A stretch of DNA of 64,000 bases, from positions 186,001-250,000 of the forward strand of contig NZ_JAKNCJ010000003.1 in the NCBI RefSeq assembly GCF_023509525.1. Direction: 5' to 3'. Positions within the stretch are counted from its first letter, which is position 1; the number at the start of each line of letters is the position of its first letter. The position numbers and the translations under genes are program-made. The stretch comes from Brachybacterium equifaecis (GTDB lineage: Bacteria; Actinomycetota; Actinomycetes; Actinomycetales; Dermabacteraceae). The notes under the pieces are model-generated. The model saw only the letters and a program-made list of their open reading frames with translations. It did no database searches and was not told the origin of the DNA. Positions 33,105 through 42,146 of the stretch are shown in pieces.

Positions 33105-34685
33105 GTGAGCGAGAACGAGACTCCCGACGCCCCCGCCACCGAGGCCGGTCAGAGCACCGCCGACGAGCTCCAGCCCGCAGCGGAGACCTCCGCGCAGGAG
33201 CCCGCAGCGGGCGAGGCAGCCGTCCAGGAGCCCGCAGCAGACGGCACGGCCGCCGAGCAGCAGCCCGCGGCGGAGGACTCCGCAGCGCAGGCGGGCGCGG
33301 CGCCTGCCGCGCCGCGCCCCGCTCAGCCGCGCCGCCCCGGGCCTCCGAGCCCCGCGGCCCTCGCAGGGCGCAAGCCGGCCGTCACCCTCATCCCCGTCGC
33401 GCCCCCCGTGCAGTCCTATGCGGATGCCGACGTCGAGGCGGCTCTCGCATTCGGCGAGATCGACGAGGACGGCAGCATCATCGTCCTCGACGGCACGCAG
33501 AAGCGCGTGATCGGCACCGCCGCCGGGGAGGACCGCGCGCAGGCTCTCACGCCGCTGGCGCACGCCTACCTCGATCTCGTCGCGTTCCTGGACGTCACCG
33601 AGCAGCGCCTGGCGGTCCCCGACCTCACCCAGGCCGATCTCAACCGGCTCCTGGAGAACCTGCGCAAGAACCTCAAGGAGCCGAAGGCCATCGGCGACAT
33701 CCCCGCGCTGCGCACGCGCGCCGCAGATCTGCGCGAAGTCGCGAAGGCTCGCATCCAGGCGCTCGAGTCGGAGCGGGTCGCCCAGCGCGAGGAGGCCGCA
33801 GCCGGCCGCACCGCGTTCGTCGAGTCCATCGAGGCTCTCGTGGCGACCGATCCCGACCGCATGAGCTGGAAGAGCGCCGGCGAGACCATGCGCGAGATGG
33901 TCCCCACCTGGAAGTCCATGCAGAAGGACGGCCCGGCCCTGGACCGTGCGACCGAGGATGCGCTCTGGAAGCGGCTCTCGGCGGCGCGCAGCGCCTTCGA
34001 TCGCAAGCGCCGCGCGTTCTTCTCGCAGATCGACGAGCAGCACGGCGAGGCCGAGAAGGTCAAGGAGGACATCATCCGCCGCGCGGAGGCCCTCCAGGGC
34101 TCGACCGACTGGGGCCCCACGGTGCGCGAGTACCGCTCCCTCATGGACGAGTGGAAGGCCGCGCCCCGCGGCAACCGCAAGAAGGACGACGCCCAGTGGG
34201 CGCGGTTCAAGGCCGCGCAGGACACCTTCTTCGCCGCCCGCAACGAGGACCTCCACGCCTCGGACGCCGAGCAGCAGGAGAACCTGACGCTCAAGGAGAA
34301 GCTGCTCGAGCAGGCCGAGGCGATCGACCTCAGCAAGGGGCTGGACGCCGCGAAGGCCGCCCTCGGCTCGATCCAGGACGCCTGGGAGGCGGCCGGCAAG
34401 GTCCCGCGCGCAGCGATGCGACGGATCGAGGACCGTCTGCGCGCCGTCGAGCGCTCGGTCAAGCAGGCCGAGGACGACGAGTGGCGCCGCACCGACCCCT
34501 CGACGCGCGCCCGCGTCGAGGGCGCCTCCAGCCAGCTGCACAGCGCGATCGCCAGCTACGAGGAGGACCTCGAGAAGGCCCGGAAGTCCGGCGATCCGGC
34601 GAAGATCGCGAAGGCCGAGGAGGCCCTGCGCGTGCGCCGCGAGTGGCTCGAGGTCATCGAGCGCTCCAAGCGCGACCTCGGCTGA
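33105..34685 (+). CDS. DUF349 domain protein
   Basis: A 526-residue protein with an acidic, Ala/Pro/Glu-rich N-terminal 95 residues followed by at least three DUF349 repeats: around residues 255-310 (MSWKSAGETMREMVPTWKSM and ALWKRLSAARSAFDRKR), 340-390 (TDWGPTVREYRSLMDEWKAA, DDAQWARFKAAQDTFFAARN) and 425-475 (ALGSIQDAWEAAGKVPRAAM). These form a highly helical, probably coiled-coil, structure. Function is unknown, though the family is abundant in Actinobacteria and cyanobacteria. The GTG start at 33105 has AAGGAG seven bases upstream. Divergent from hisS; a terminator follows. Confidence 0.88.
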   Translation: MSENETPDAPATEAGQSTADELQPAAETSAQEPAAGEAAVQEPAADGTAAEQQPAAEDSAAQAGAAPAAPRPAQPRRPGPPSPAALAGRKPAVTLIPVAPPVQSYADADVEAALAFGEIDEDGSIIVLDGTQKRVIGTAAGEDRAQALTPLAHAYLDLVAFLDVTEQRLAVPDLTQADLNRLLENLRKNLKEPKAIGDIPALRTRAADLREVAKARIQALESERVAQREEAAAGRTAFVESIEALVATDPDRMSWKSAGETMREMVPTWKSMQKDGPALDRATEDALWKRLSAARSAFDRKRRAFFSQIDEQHGEAEKVKEDIIRRAEALQGSTDWGPTVREYRSLMDEWKAAPRGNRKKDDAQWARFKAAQDTFFAARNEDLHASDAEQQENLTLKEKLLEQAEAIDLSKGLDAAKAALGSIQDAWEAAGKVPRAAMRRIEDRLRAVERSVKQAEDDEWRRTDPSTRARVEGASSQLHSAIASYEEDLEKARKSGDPAKIAKAEEALRVRREWLEVIERSKRDLG

Positions 34686-34720
34686 GGGCGAATCCTCCCC
34701 AGCTCCGCCAGCGGGACCGC

Positions 34721-34756
34721 AGCGGCGCCCGTCCACAATCGTGGAGGGGCGCCGCT
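34721..34756 (+). terminator. Terminator after the DUF349 gene
   Basis: A 16-bp stem (34721-34736 with 34741-34756) with an AATC loop and a single internal G-G mismatch, 36 bp after the stop codon. Confidence 0.72.
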
Positions 34757-34777
34757 GCTGCATGCCATGCTCCCTGC

Positions 34778-35560
34778 ATGACCGCACCCGCCCGGGCCCT
34801 CCCCTGCGCCGCCTGGTCCGCGCACGCCGCCGACCTCGCCGCGCCGCTGGAGCGCGAGATGGCGCAGTGGCCGGCAGGGAGCCCCTCCACCGAGGGGGCG
34901 GTGCTCGACGGGCACGTGCTGCGCCTCGATCGCGACCTCTGCATCCCCGCTGATCTTGCGCGCACCGCGCTGGACCGCGCGCTCCTGGTGGGCTGCGTGA
35001 TCGGCGAGCAGCTGCGGCCCCACCACGTGATCGCGGGACGGTCCGCGCTCTGGGTGCATCTGGGAGGCGCCTTCCCCCGCCCTCTCGAGCTGCTCACCTC
35101 TGCGCACCGCAGTCTCGTCAGCGGCGCGAGCGTGCGCCACTGCACCCTGCTGCCCGAGGAGATCGACGTCATCGCCGGAGCGCCGGTCACGAGCCCCGCC
35201 CGCACTTGCATAGACCTGATGCGCTTCGCGCCTCAGGACGCGGCAGTGCGCGCGGTCGCCGCGATGCTCGGAGCCGGTCTCTGCACCCCCGCGCAGCTGG
35301 GGCGCGCCCTGCGCTCGGTGCAGGGCCTGCGCGGCTCGAGGAGGGCCGCTGAGCTGCTGCGCGGCATGGAGGATCCGCGAGCGCGCCCCTCGGTGGACGC
35401 GCGAGCGCGCCGCTTCACCCGGGAGCCGTGCGGGCACCCCGAACACCGCGAGCACCCCGAGCCCCGCGAAGGGCGAGCCCCTGGACCCGGGCTCCAGGGC
35501 GCTCAGGCGCGCGCGGCCTCGCGCCCCTCTACCGGCTTGCCGTCGGCGGTCACCCGGTAG
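34778..35560 (+). CDS. AbiEi-antitoxin-like transcriptional regulator
   Basis: A 260-residue protein. Residues 80-160 (IAGRSALWVHLGGAFPRPLE, then TLLPEEIDVIAGAPVTSPAR TC) match the pattern of the C-terminal domain of actinobacterial type IV AbiEi-family antitoxins / 'transcriptional regulator' proteins: a GRSALWVH, an L-E-L-L, D-V-x-x-x-G-x-P-V-T-S-P-x-R-T segment, then a helix. The N-terminal winged helix is not obvious. The C-terminal 50 residues are His/Pro/Glu-rich and low complexity, and the last 58 bases overlap the 3' end of rel on the opposite strand. No AbiEii nucleotidyltransferase toxin lies beside it. The start ATG at 34778 follows a terminator; no clear ribosome site. DNA binding and autoregulation are inferred from the family. 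Confidence 0.62.
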   Translation: MTAPARALPCAAWSAHAADLAAPLEREMAQWPAGSPSTEGAVLDGHVLRLDRDLCIPADLARTALDRALLVGCVIGEQLRPHHVIAGRSALWVHLGGAFPRPLELLTSAHRSLVSGASVRHCTLLPEEIDVIAGAPVTSPARTCIDLMRFAPQDAAVRAVAAMLGAGLCTPAQLGRALRSVQGLRGSRRAAELLRGMEDPRARPSVDARARRFTREPCGHPEHREHPEPREGRAPGPGLQGAQARAASRPSTGLPSAVTR

Positions 35561-37902
35561 GCGTCGTAGACGCCCTCGACCTTCCGCACCTGGGTCAGCA
35601 CGGACTGCAGATGGCTCGGATCGGCGAGCTCGAAGGTGAAGTTCGCGACCGCGAGCCGATCGCGGTGGGACTGGCACGAGGCGGAGCTGAGGTTCACGTG
35701 CTGGTCGGAGATCACCAGAGCGAGGTCCGTGAGCAGGCGACCCCGGTCCAGGGCCTCGACCTTGATGTGCACCATGTACGTCGCGCCCGTGCGACCGGAC
35801 CAGTGCACCGGGACGATGCGCTCGGGATCCTGATCGACCAGCTGGCGCACATTGCTGCAGGCCTCGTGGTGCACGGAGATGCCCGCGCCCCGTGTCACGA
35901 AGCCGAGGATCGGATCGCCCGGCACGGGGGTGCAGCACTTCGCGAGCTTCACCCAGAGATCGCTCTGGCCGTCGACCTCGACCCCCTGGTCCGTCTCGGC
36001 CGTGTGCTGCTGCGCGTGCGAGCGCCGGGAGAGCGCCTTGGAGGGCACCGTCATCTCGACGATGTCCTCCTCGCTCCCCGCCTCTCCCCCGAGACCGGCG
36101 CGAAGCGTCTCGACGACGTGCGCGGCGCTGATATGCCCCTCGCCGATGGCGGTGTAGAGCGAATCGACCGACGGCTGGTGGAGATCCAGCGCGACCCCGT
36201 TGAGGATCTCGTGGGTCAGCAGGCGCCGCATCGGGAGGTCCTGGCGGCGCAGCGCCTTGGCGAGCTCGTCCTTGCCCTTCTCCAGCGCCTCCTCGCGGCG
36301 CTCCTTGGAGAACCACTGCCGGATCTTCGTGCGCGCGCGGGGGGACTTCACGAAGCCGAGCCAGTCGCGGCTCGGACCCGCGTCGTCGGCCTTGGAGGTG
36401 AACACCTCGACCACATCGCCGGTGCTCAGCGCCGAGTCCAGCGGGACCAGCCGACCGTTCACGCGCGAGCCCATCGTGCGGTGACCCACCTCCGTGTGCA
36501 CGGAGTAGGCGAAGTCCACCGGGCTCGCCCCCTGCGGGAGGGCGATGACGTCGCCCTTCGGGGTGAAGACGAACACCTCCTGGCTGTTGATCTCGAAACG
36601 CAGGGAGTCGAGGAACTCCCCCGAGTCGCTCGTGTCCTTCTGCCAGTCCATGAGCTGGCGCAGCCAGGCCATCTCTCCGCTGCCGCCGCGCTGGTCGGGA
36701 TTCGCCCCTGCGAGCGCCTTGTACTTCCAGTGGGCCGCCACTCCGTACTCGGCGCGGCGGTGCATCTCCCGGGTGCGGATCTGGATCTCCACGGGCTTGC
36801 CCGTCGGACCGATCACGGTCGTGTGCAGCGACTGGTAGAGGTTGAACTTCGGCAGGGCGATGTAGTCCTTGAACCTGCCGGGGATCGGCGACCACCGCGA
36901 ATGGAGGATGCCGAGCACGCCGTAGCAGTCCCGCACCGTGTCGACCAGGACGCGGATCCCCACCAGGTCGTAGATGTCGGCGAAGTCCCGGCCGCGCACG
37001 ATCATCTTCTGATAGATCGAGTAGTAGTGCTTGGGCCGGCCGGTGACGGTCGCCTTGATGCGGGCCTGGCGCAGATCGTCCTGGATCTGACCGGAGACGC
37101 TCTGCAGGTACTGCTCGCGCGCGGGAGCGTGCTGCGCGACCAGCGAGACGATCTCGTCGTACACCTTGGGGTACAGGACCTGGAAGGAGCGGTCCTCGAG
37201 CTCCCACTTGATGGTGTTCAGCCCGAGCCTGTGCGCCAGCGGCGCGTAGATCTCCAGGGTCTCCTTGGCCTTGCGCTCGGCGGAGGCCGACGGCACGTAC
37301 TTCCAGGTGCGCGCGTTGTGGAGGCGATCGGCGAGCTTGATGAGCAGCACGCGGATGTCCCGGCTCATCGCCACGATCATCTTGCGCACGGTCTCGGCCT
37401 GCGCGGCCTCCCCGTAGGTGACCTTGTCGAGCTTGGTCACGCCGTCCACCATGACGGCGACCTCGTCGCCGAAGTCGCTGCGGAGCTGGTCCAGGGAGTA
37501 GTCGGTGTCCTCGACCGTGTCGTGCAGGAGCGCCGCGGCCAGCACCTCCACCGGGCTGCCGAGCTCCGCCAGGATCGTGGCGACGGAGACCGGGTGGGTG
37601 ATGTACGGATCGCCGCTCTTGCGCATCTGGCCGCGGTGCGCCTTCTCGGCGACCGCGTACGCCCGCTCCAGGAGCGCGAGGTCCTCCTTGGAGCGCGTGG
37701 ACACCACGACCTGCGCGAGGGGCTCGAAGTATGCGCTCGCCGGTCCGGCCGAGGGCGTCGCGGCCGAGCGCGCGCCGAAGAACGAGAACGGGGACCGCGA
37801 GCGACGAAGGGTGGGCACCGCGGAGTCGCCGACCCCGGAGCGGGGCGCAGCCGACGACCCGGCCCTTGGCTTCGGGACCGTGGGCTTGTCCTGGTCAGGC
37901 AT
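35503..37902 (-). CDS. rel: Bifunctional (p)ppGpp synthetase/hydrolase (Rel)
   Basis: A 799-residue stringent-response enzyme. N-terminal HD hydrolase domain with AALLHDTVEDTDYSLDQL (about 122-140), then synthetase domain with KTTVTGRPKHYYSIYQKM-like core (ATVTGRPKHYYSIY), GRFKDYIALPKFNLYQSLHT and EIQIRTREMHRRAEYGVAAH, then TGS (FVFTPKGDVIALPQG) and ACT (C-terminal) domains. All hallmarks of an RSH are present, so both activities are likely. The 55-residue N-terminal leader is Ser/Ala-rich. It is transcribed separately from apt because a strong hairpin lies between them. In M. tuberculosis rel sits next to apt and secF in the same order. Confidence 0.96.
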   Translation of the reverse strand: MPDQDKPTVPKPRAGSSAAPRSGVGDSAVPTLRRSRSPFSFFGARSAATPSAGPASAYFEPLAQVVVSTRSKEDLALLERAYAVAEKAHRGQMRKSGDPYITHPVSVATILAELGSPVEVLAAALLHDTVEDTDYSLDQLRSDFGDEVAVMVDGVTKLDKVTYGEAAQAETVRKMIVAMSRDIRVLLIKLADRLHNARTWKYVPSASAERKAKETLEIYAPLAHRLGLNTIKWELEDRSFQVLYPKVYDEIVSLVAQHAPAREQYLQSVSGQIQDDLRQARIKATVTGRPKHYYSIYQKMIVRGRDFADIYDLVGIRVLVDTVRDCYGVLGILHSRWSPIPGRFKDYIALPKFNLYQSLHTTVIGPTGKPVEIQIRTREMHRRAEYGVAAHWKYKALAGANPDQRGGSGEMAWLRQLMDWQKDTSDSGEFLDSLRFEINSQEVFVFTPKGDVIALPQGASPVDFAYSVHTEVGHRTMGSRVNGRLVPLDSALSTGDVVEVFTSKADDAGPSRDWLGFVKSPRARTKIRQWFSKERREEALEKGKDELAKALRRQDLPMRRLLTHEILNGVALDLHQPSVDSLYTAIGEGHISAAHVVETLRAGLGGEAGSEEDIVEMTVPSKALSRRSHAQQHTAETDQGVEVDGQSDLWVKLAKCCTPVPGDPILGFVTRGAGISVHHEACSNVRQLVDQDPERIVPVHWSGRTGATYMVHIKVEALDRGRLLTDLALVISDQHVNLSSASCQSHRDRLAVANFTFELADPSHLQSVLTQVRKVEGVYDAYRVTADGKPVEGREAARA

Positions 37903-37946
37903 GGGGCCACCTCCTTGCGCGGAGCGGCAAGTCTATGCCGTGGCCA

Positions 37947-37976
37947 GGGCTGCCCGGACCGGTGTCCGGGCAGCCC
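37947..37976 (-). terminator. Terminator separating apt from rel
   Basis: A perfect 13-bp stem (GGGCTGCCCGGAC at 37947-37959, complement at 37964-37976) with a CGGT loop in the 84-bp gap, 10 bp after the apt stop. Confidence 0.85.
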
Positions 37977-37986
37977 GGCTCCGGGA

Positions 37987-38538
37987 TCAGTTCGGGATCG
38001 ACCAGACGGTCGTCACGGGGACCTCGGGCAGCTTGCTGCGGCCGTCCAGGCCCTGCAGCTCGACGAGGAACGAGGCGCCCAGCAGCTCGACGTCGAACTG
38101 GCGGACCAGCTCGATCGCCGCGGCCGCGGTGCCGCCGGTGGCGAGCAGGTCGTCGACCACGAGCACCCGTGATCCGGCGGGGATCGCGTTCTCGGCGATC
38201 TCGACGGTCGCGCTGCCGTACTCCAGGGAGTACGAGATCTGGCGCGGCGTGCCCGGCAGCTTGCCGGCCTTCCGGGCGGGGATGAACCCGGCGCCGAGCT
38301 CGTAGGCCAGCGGGGTGCCCATCACGAATCCGCGCGCCTCGAGGCCGACGATGTAGTCGATGCGCTCCGGGAGGATCGAGCACCAGTGGCTGATGATCGC
38401 GTGGAAAGCGACCGGGTCCGCGAGCAGCGGCGTGATGTCGCGGAACAGCACCCCGGGCTCGGGGAAGTCGGGGTACTCGGCGATCCGGCTGGTCATCAGC
38501 TCCTGGAGCGCCTGCGGGGTGAGGGAGGGTCGGGTCAT
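37987..38538 (-). CDS. apt: Adenine phosphoribosyltransferase
   Basis: A 183-residue purine-salvage enzyme making AMP from adenine and PRPP. The PRPP-binding motif is VLVVDDLLATGGTAAAAIEL, preceded by YIVGLEARGFVMGTPLAYE and RKAGKLPGT. Length is typical (170-185). The ATG at 38538 lies two bases after the secF stop, so it is coupled to secDF. It is followed by a terminator. The pairing with rel matches the mycobacterial gene order. Confidence 0.95.
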   Translation of the reverse strand: MTRPSLTPQALQELMTSRIAEYPDFPEPGVLFRDITPLLADPVAFHAIISHWCSILPERIDYIVGLEARGFVMGTPLAYELGAGFIPARKAGKLPGTPRQISYSLEYGSATVEIAENAIPAGSRVLVVDDLLATGGTAAAAIELVRQFDVELLGASFLVELQGLDGRSKLPEVPVTTVWSIPN

Positions 38539-38540
38539 CG

Positions 38541-39680
38541 TCAGCGCCTTGTCTGCGAGGGGTGCGAGGAGGCGCGGGAGGAGCCGCCGGCGGCGGCCTC
38601 CCGCTCGGGGTGCGCGATCCCCGAGCGGTCGGCGCGAGCGCCGGCCTCCGGGTCCGCGTCGATCGGGGGCTGGGAGGGGTCGGTGCCGGCCGGCGCGCCG
38701 GCGGCGCGCGCGGCGTGCACGCGATCCGTGTGCTCGCGGATCGCGCGCTCGCGCCCGCGGAGGGTGACCAGCAGGCCGGGGGCGATGAACGCCGAGGAGT
38801 AGGTGCCCACGAGGATGCCGATGAACAGCGCGAGCGAGATGTCCTTCAGTGTGCCCGCGCCCAGCAGCAGGGCGCCGATCGCGAGGATCGAGCCCACCGG
38901 CAGCAGGGCCACGATCGCGGTGTTCAGCGAGCGCATGAGGGTCTGATTGGCCCCGAGCTCGACCGCCTCGGCGTAGGTGAAACGGGTCTGGGAGCCGAGG
39001 TCCTCGGTGTTCTCGCGCACCTTGTCGAACACGACGATCGTGTCGTACAGGGAGTAGCCGAGGATCGTGAGGAAGCCGATCACGGTCGCGGGCGTCACCT
39101 CGAACCCGACCACGCCGTACACGGCGGCGGTGAGGAGCATGTCGTGCACCAGCGTGAGCATCGCCGCGAGGGAGACGGTCGCATTGCGGAAGTAGAGCGC
39201 CATCACGATCGCGACCAGCACGATGAACACGGCGACCCCGCGCACCATCTTGCCCGTGACGTCCCCGCCCCAGACCGGGCCGATGAACGAGCTGGAGACG
39301 TCCTGGGGCTGGACTCCGTAGGCGTCCGCGAGCTCGGCGGCGACCTGCTGGGTCTGCGCGGAGTCGAGCTCGGCCGTCTGCACGCGCAGCGCGGTGCCGC
39401 CGATGGCGGTGATCTTGGGCTCGTTCTGGGGCACGTGCGCGCGCACGACGTCGCGGGCGAGCGACTCGTCCCCGGAGGCGGCGCCGGCGATCTGGAACTC
39501 GGATCCTCCCGTGAACTCGATGCCGAGGTTCACCCCGCGCAGCGCGGCGATGCCGCCGAGGAGCACGAGCGCGATCAGGCTGATCGCGTACCAGGTGCGG
39601 CGGCGGCGCACGATCGGCACCGAGACCTTCCCGGAGTGGAGGTCGTTGCCGAGGGAGGAGAGGCGGGTCAGGGTGCTCAT
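38541..39680 (-). CDS. secF: Protein-export membrane protein SecF
   Basis: A 379-residue RND-type membrane protein that with SecD uses the proton gradient to help Sec-dependent secretion. Six membrane helices: one near residues 30-50, then a large extracytoplasmic P1 domain (ITAIGGTALRVQTAELDSAQ), then five helices with the SecF box (YSLYDTIVVFDKVREN, preceded by VIGFLTILGY) and ALFIGILVGTYSSAFIAPGL. A polar C-terminal tail of about 90 residues (Ala/Pro/Arg-rich, ERAIREHTDRVHAARAAG...) is an extension. Overlaps the secD stop by four bases. Confidence 0.95.
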   Translation of the reverse strand: MSTLTRLSSLGNDLHSGKVSVPIVRRRRTWYAISLIALVLLGGIAALRGVNLGIEFTGGSEFQIAGAASGDESLARDVVRAHVPQNEPKITAIGGTALRVQTAELDSAQTQQVAAELADAYGVQPQDVSSSFIGPVWGGDVTGKMVRGVAVFIVLVAIVMALYFRNATVSLAAMLTLVHDMLLTAAVYGVVGFEVTPATVIGFLTILGYSLYDTIVVFDKVRENTEDLGSQTRFTYAEAVELGANQTLMRSLNTAIVALLPVGSILAIGALLLGAGTLKDISLALFIGILVGTYSSAFIAPGLLVTLRGRERAIREHTDRVHAARAAGAPAGTDPSQPPIDADPEAGARADRSGIAHPEREAAAGGSSRASSHPSQTRR

Positions 39681-41509
39681 CGTGCGCTCCTGTCGGTGGA
39701 GACGTCAGGGGCGGTGCGGTCGGCCTCCGGGGAGGGCTGCGCCTCGCGCGCGAGGCGCGCCTTGCGCTCGGCGAGGGTCTCGCGCGGCGCCGCGTCGCGA
39801 TCGCCGCGACCGCTGCGGGAGCGCTCGGACGCGTCTGCGCGCTCGGATCCGGAGCGGATGCGCCCGCGCCCCGCATAGGCGGGCACGGAGCGTCCCAGCA
39901 GGGCGGGATCGAGCCCGCTCATCGGATGGCCCTTCCCGAAGAAGCGGGTGCGCACGAGCGCCTGCAGCAGCGGGTGCGTGAACAGGAACACCACCAGCAG
40001 GTCCAGGAGAGTCGTCAGCCCCAGGGTGAAGGCGAACCCGCGCACTCCGCCCGTGGAGAGCAGGTACAGCACCACCGCGGCGATCAGGTTGACCGCGTCG
40101 GAGGCGAGGATCGTGCGCTTGGCGCGATCCCACCCGTGGTCGACGGAGGCGACGATGCCGCGACCGTCGCGGATCTCGTCGCGCACGCGCTCGAAGTAGA
40201 CGATGAAGGAGTCGGCGGTGAAGGCGATCGCGACGATCAGACCCGCCACCCCGGCGAGCGAGAGGCGGTAGCCGATCTCGGGGATGTGGGACAGGATCGT
40301 CATCACGAGGTAGGCGAGCACGCCCATCACCAGCAGGCTGGAGGTGGTGACGATCGCGAGGGTGCGGTACTGGAGCGCCGCGTAGATGACGACGAGCACG
40401 AGGCCGATGAGTCCCGCCAGGAGGCCCTTCTGCAGCTGGTCGCCGCCGAGGGTGGCCGAGATCTGCTGCTCGGACTGCACCTCGAACTGGAGCGGGAGCG
40501 CCCCGAACTTCAGCTGGTTCGCGAGCTGCGTGGCCTGATCCTGCGTGAAGGATCCGGTGATCGAGGCGTTGGTGCTGGTCGGCGCCTGGACCACGGGCGC
40601 GGAGATGACCAGTCCGTCCAGGAGGATGCCGAACTGCGTGGTCGCTCCCTCCTGGCCGTAGAGCGCCTGGGTCATGGCGCCGAAGGCCTCGCCCCCCTGC
40701 GCGTCGAAGGTCATGTTCACGACGTAGAAGCCGGTCGACTGGCCGGTGGGGGTGGTCTCGGGCCCCACTCCGGCGTCCACGATCGAGGAGCCTGCGACGA
40801 CCGTCGGGCCGAGGACGAACTTCGCGGAGCCGTCGGGCGCGCATGCGACGACGGGCAGGGATGCGGGAGCCTGCGAGGCCTTCTCCTGCTGGAGCGAGGG
40901 ATCGGTGCAGTCGACCTGCATCACGTCGTTCTGGATGCCGCTGGAGATCCAGTCCATGGACCACGGCGCGGGAGTGCCCGTCTCCTGGGCGGCGGTCCCG
41001 TCGCTCGCGCCGGTGCCGGTCGCCGTGCTCGTCGCCGGGGCGTAGGGATCCTCCAGGGACACGGGGCCGGAGAAGGTGCCGGCAGAGGGATCCGTCGCGC
41101 CGCCCGCATCGCTCGGGGCGCCGGTGCCCTCGGGCGCCACGGTGCCGAGCACCGGGCGGAAGGAGAGCGCGGCGGTCTGGCTGAGCGCCTCGCGCGTGGC
41201 CTCGTCGAGCTGGCCCGGGACGTCGACCACGATGTTGGTGCCGCCCTGGACCGAGATCTCGGTCTCGGCCACGCCCATCGCGTTGACGCGCTGGGCGATG
41301 ATCTGGCGGGCCTGCTCCATCGCCTGCGCATCGACCGTCGAGCCGGCTGTGGTGGAGGCCTGCAGGATGACCTGCGTGCCGCCCTCGAGATCCAGGGCGA
41401 GCTTCGGCGCAGGGTCCCAGCCTCCACGGGTCACCCCGGCGAGGACGGTCCCGCCGAGGATCAGCAGGATCAGGACGAGGGCGCCCAGGGAGAGTCGGCG
41501 TGCGGGCAT
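39677..41509 (-). CDS. secD: Protein-export membrane protein SecD
   Basis: A 610-residue partner of SecF. N-terminal helix (SLGALVLILLILGGTVLAGV), the D-box-type DLEGGTQVILQAS, a P1 domain containing NAMGVAETEISVQGGTNIVV, a Thr/Ser/Ala-rich insertion (about 130-165: TDPSAGTFSGPVSLEDPYAP then a run of T/A/G), and a C-terminal block of five helices (AGLIVAIAFTADSFIVYFER, VNLIAAVVLYLLS). The C-terminal 70 residues are Arg/Asp-rich. The gap to yajC holds a strong hairpin. Start ATG at 41509. Confidence 0.95.
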   Translation of the reverse strand: MPARRLSLGALVLILLILGGTVLAGVTRGGWDPAPKLALDLEGGTQVILQASTTAGSTVDAQAMEQARQIIAQRVNAMGVAETEISVQGGTNIVVDVPGQLDEATREALSQTAALSFRPVLGTVAPEGTGAPSDAGGATDPSAGTFSGPVSLEDPYAPATSTATGTGASDGTAAQETGTPAPWSMDWISSGIQNDVMQVDCTDPSLQQEKASQAPASLPVVACAPDGSAKFVLGPTVVAGSSIVDAGVGPETTPTGQSTGFYVVNMTFDAQGGEAFGAMTQALYGQEGATTQFGILLDGLVISAPVVQAPTSTNASITGSFTQDQATQLANQLKFGALPLQFEVQSEQQISATLGGDQLQKGLLAGLIGLVLVVIYAALQYRTLAIVTTSSLLVMGVLAYLVMTILSHIPEIGYRLSLAGVAGLIVAIAFTADSFIVYFERVRDEIRDGRGIVASVDHGWDRAKRTILASDAVNLIAAVVLYLLSTGGVRGFAFTLGLTTLLDLLVVFLFTHPLLQALVRTRFFGKGHPMSGLDPALLGRSVPAYAGRGRIRSGSERADASERSRSGRGDRDAAPRETLAERKARLAREAQPSPEADRTAPDVSTDRSAR

Positions 41510-41541
41510 AGGTGCGGGATTCCTCAGCAGACGGCGGAAGC

Positions 41542-41570
41542 GATCGCCCCGGCGCGCAGCCGGGGCGATC
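41542..41570 (-). terminator. Hairpin between yajC and secD
   Basis: A perfect 12-bp stem (GATCGCCCCGGC at 41542-41553, complement at 41559-41570) with a GCGCA loop. It lies 16 bp after the yajC stop and 33 bp before secD, in the middle of a run of co-directional genes, so it may be a partial terminator, attenuator or RNA-processing/stability element. Confidence 0.6.
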
Positions 41571-41585
41571 TGCGGAGCGGTGCGA

Positions 41586-41993
41586 TCAGCGCAGCGGGTC
41601 GGTCTCGTCCCGGCGAGCGGTCACGCCGGGGATGGTGTCGTCCGCGCGGTCCGCGCTCTCGAGCGTCTCGAACTCCTCGCTGGTGCCTGCGGTGCGCTCG
41701 GCATCGCTCGGCTCGAGGGGGGCGTCGGAGACGGCCGACGGGGCAGCAGGCCCTGCGAGGGCCGCGCGCGACCACTTGGTGAGGGCGCCCGACTCGGTCT
41801 CGAGGATGACGACATCCTCGAACTCCTCGACGATCAGGCCGTAGAAGCCGGAGTGCGTGCGCACCTCGTCGCCGACGGTGAGCGCTCTCTGCACTTTCTG
41901 CAGCTCGACCTGGGCTGCGCGCTGGCGGCGGGTCATCAGCATCATCGGCACGATGAGCACGGCGAACAGGAGGAGCGGGAGCAGGAGTTCCAC
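41586..41993 (-). CDS. yajC: YajC-type preprotein translocase accessory protein
   Basis: A 135-residue protein: an N-terminal membrane helix (LLLPLLLFAVLIVPMMLM, 3-20), then KVQRALTVGDEVRTHSGFYG with a small beta domain (LIVEEFEDVVILETESGALT) typical of YajC, and an acidic, Thr/Glu/Asp-rich C-terminal tail of about 50 residues. Start at the GTG 41993 with AAGGG; the longer frame from 42050 is not homologous. It accompanies secDF in the SecDF-YajC holotranslocon. Confidence 0.9.
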   Translation of the reverse strand: MELLLPLLLFAVLIVPMMLMTRRQRAAQVELQKVQRALTVGDEVRTHSGFYGLIVEEFEDVVILETESGALTKWSRAALAGPAAPSAVSDAPLEPSDAERTAGTSEEFETLESADRADDTIPGVTARRDETDPLR

Positions 41994-42146
41994 GGGGGCC
42001 CTTTCACGGAGCGGAGCGGGGCGGAAGGACTCCGCCGCGCACCGGCCCACTGTACCCGGCGCAGCCTGATCGCCCGGGAGGGCCCGGCCGCGCGGGTCGG
42101 GGCGGGAGCGGGACCCGATCCTCAGAACCGAGCGGAGATCCGATTC

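Noticed and set aside
33086-34777. Arg-rich frame under the DUF349 gene leading into the AbiEi-like gene
   Set aside because: It is a shadow of the DUF349 gene in another frame; only the part from 34778 has a start and a plausible domain.
37987-39876. A 629-codon minus-strand frame covering apt and the antisense of secF/secD ends
   Set aside because: The apt protein begins at 38538; upstream residues are Arg/Pro-rich and non-homologous, lying in the secF/secD coding region in another frame.
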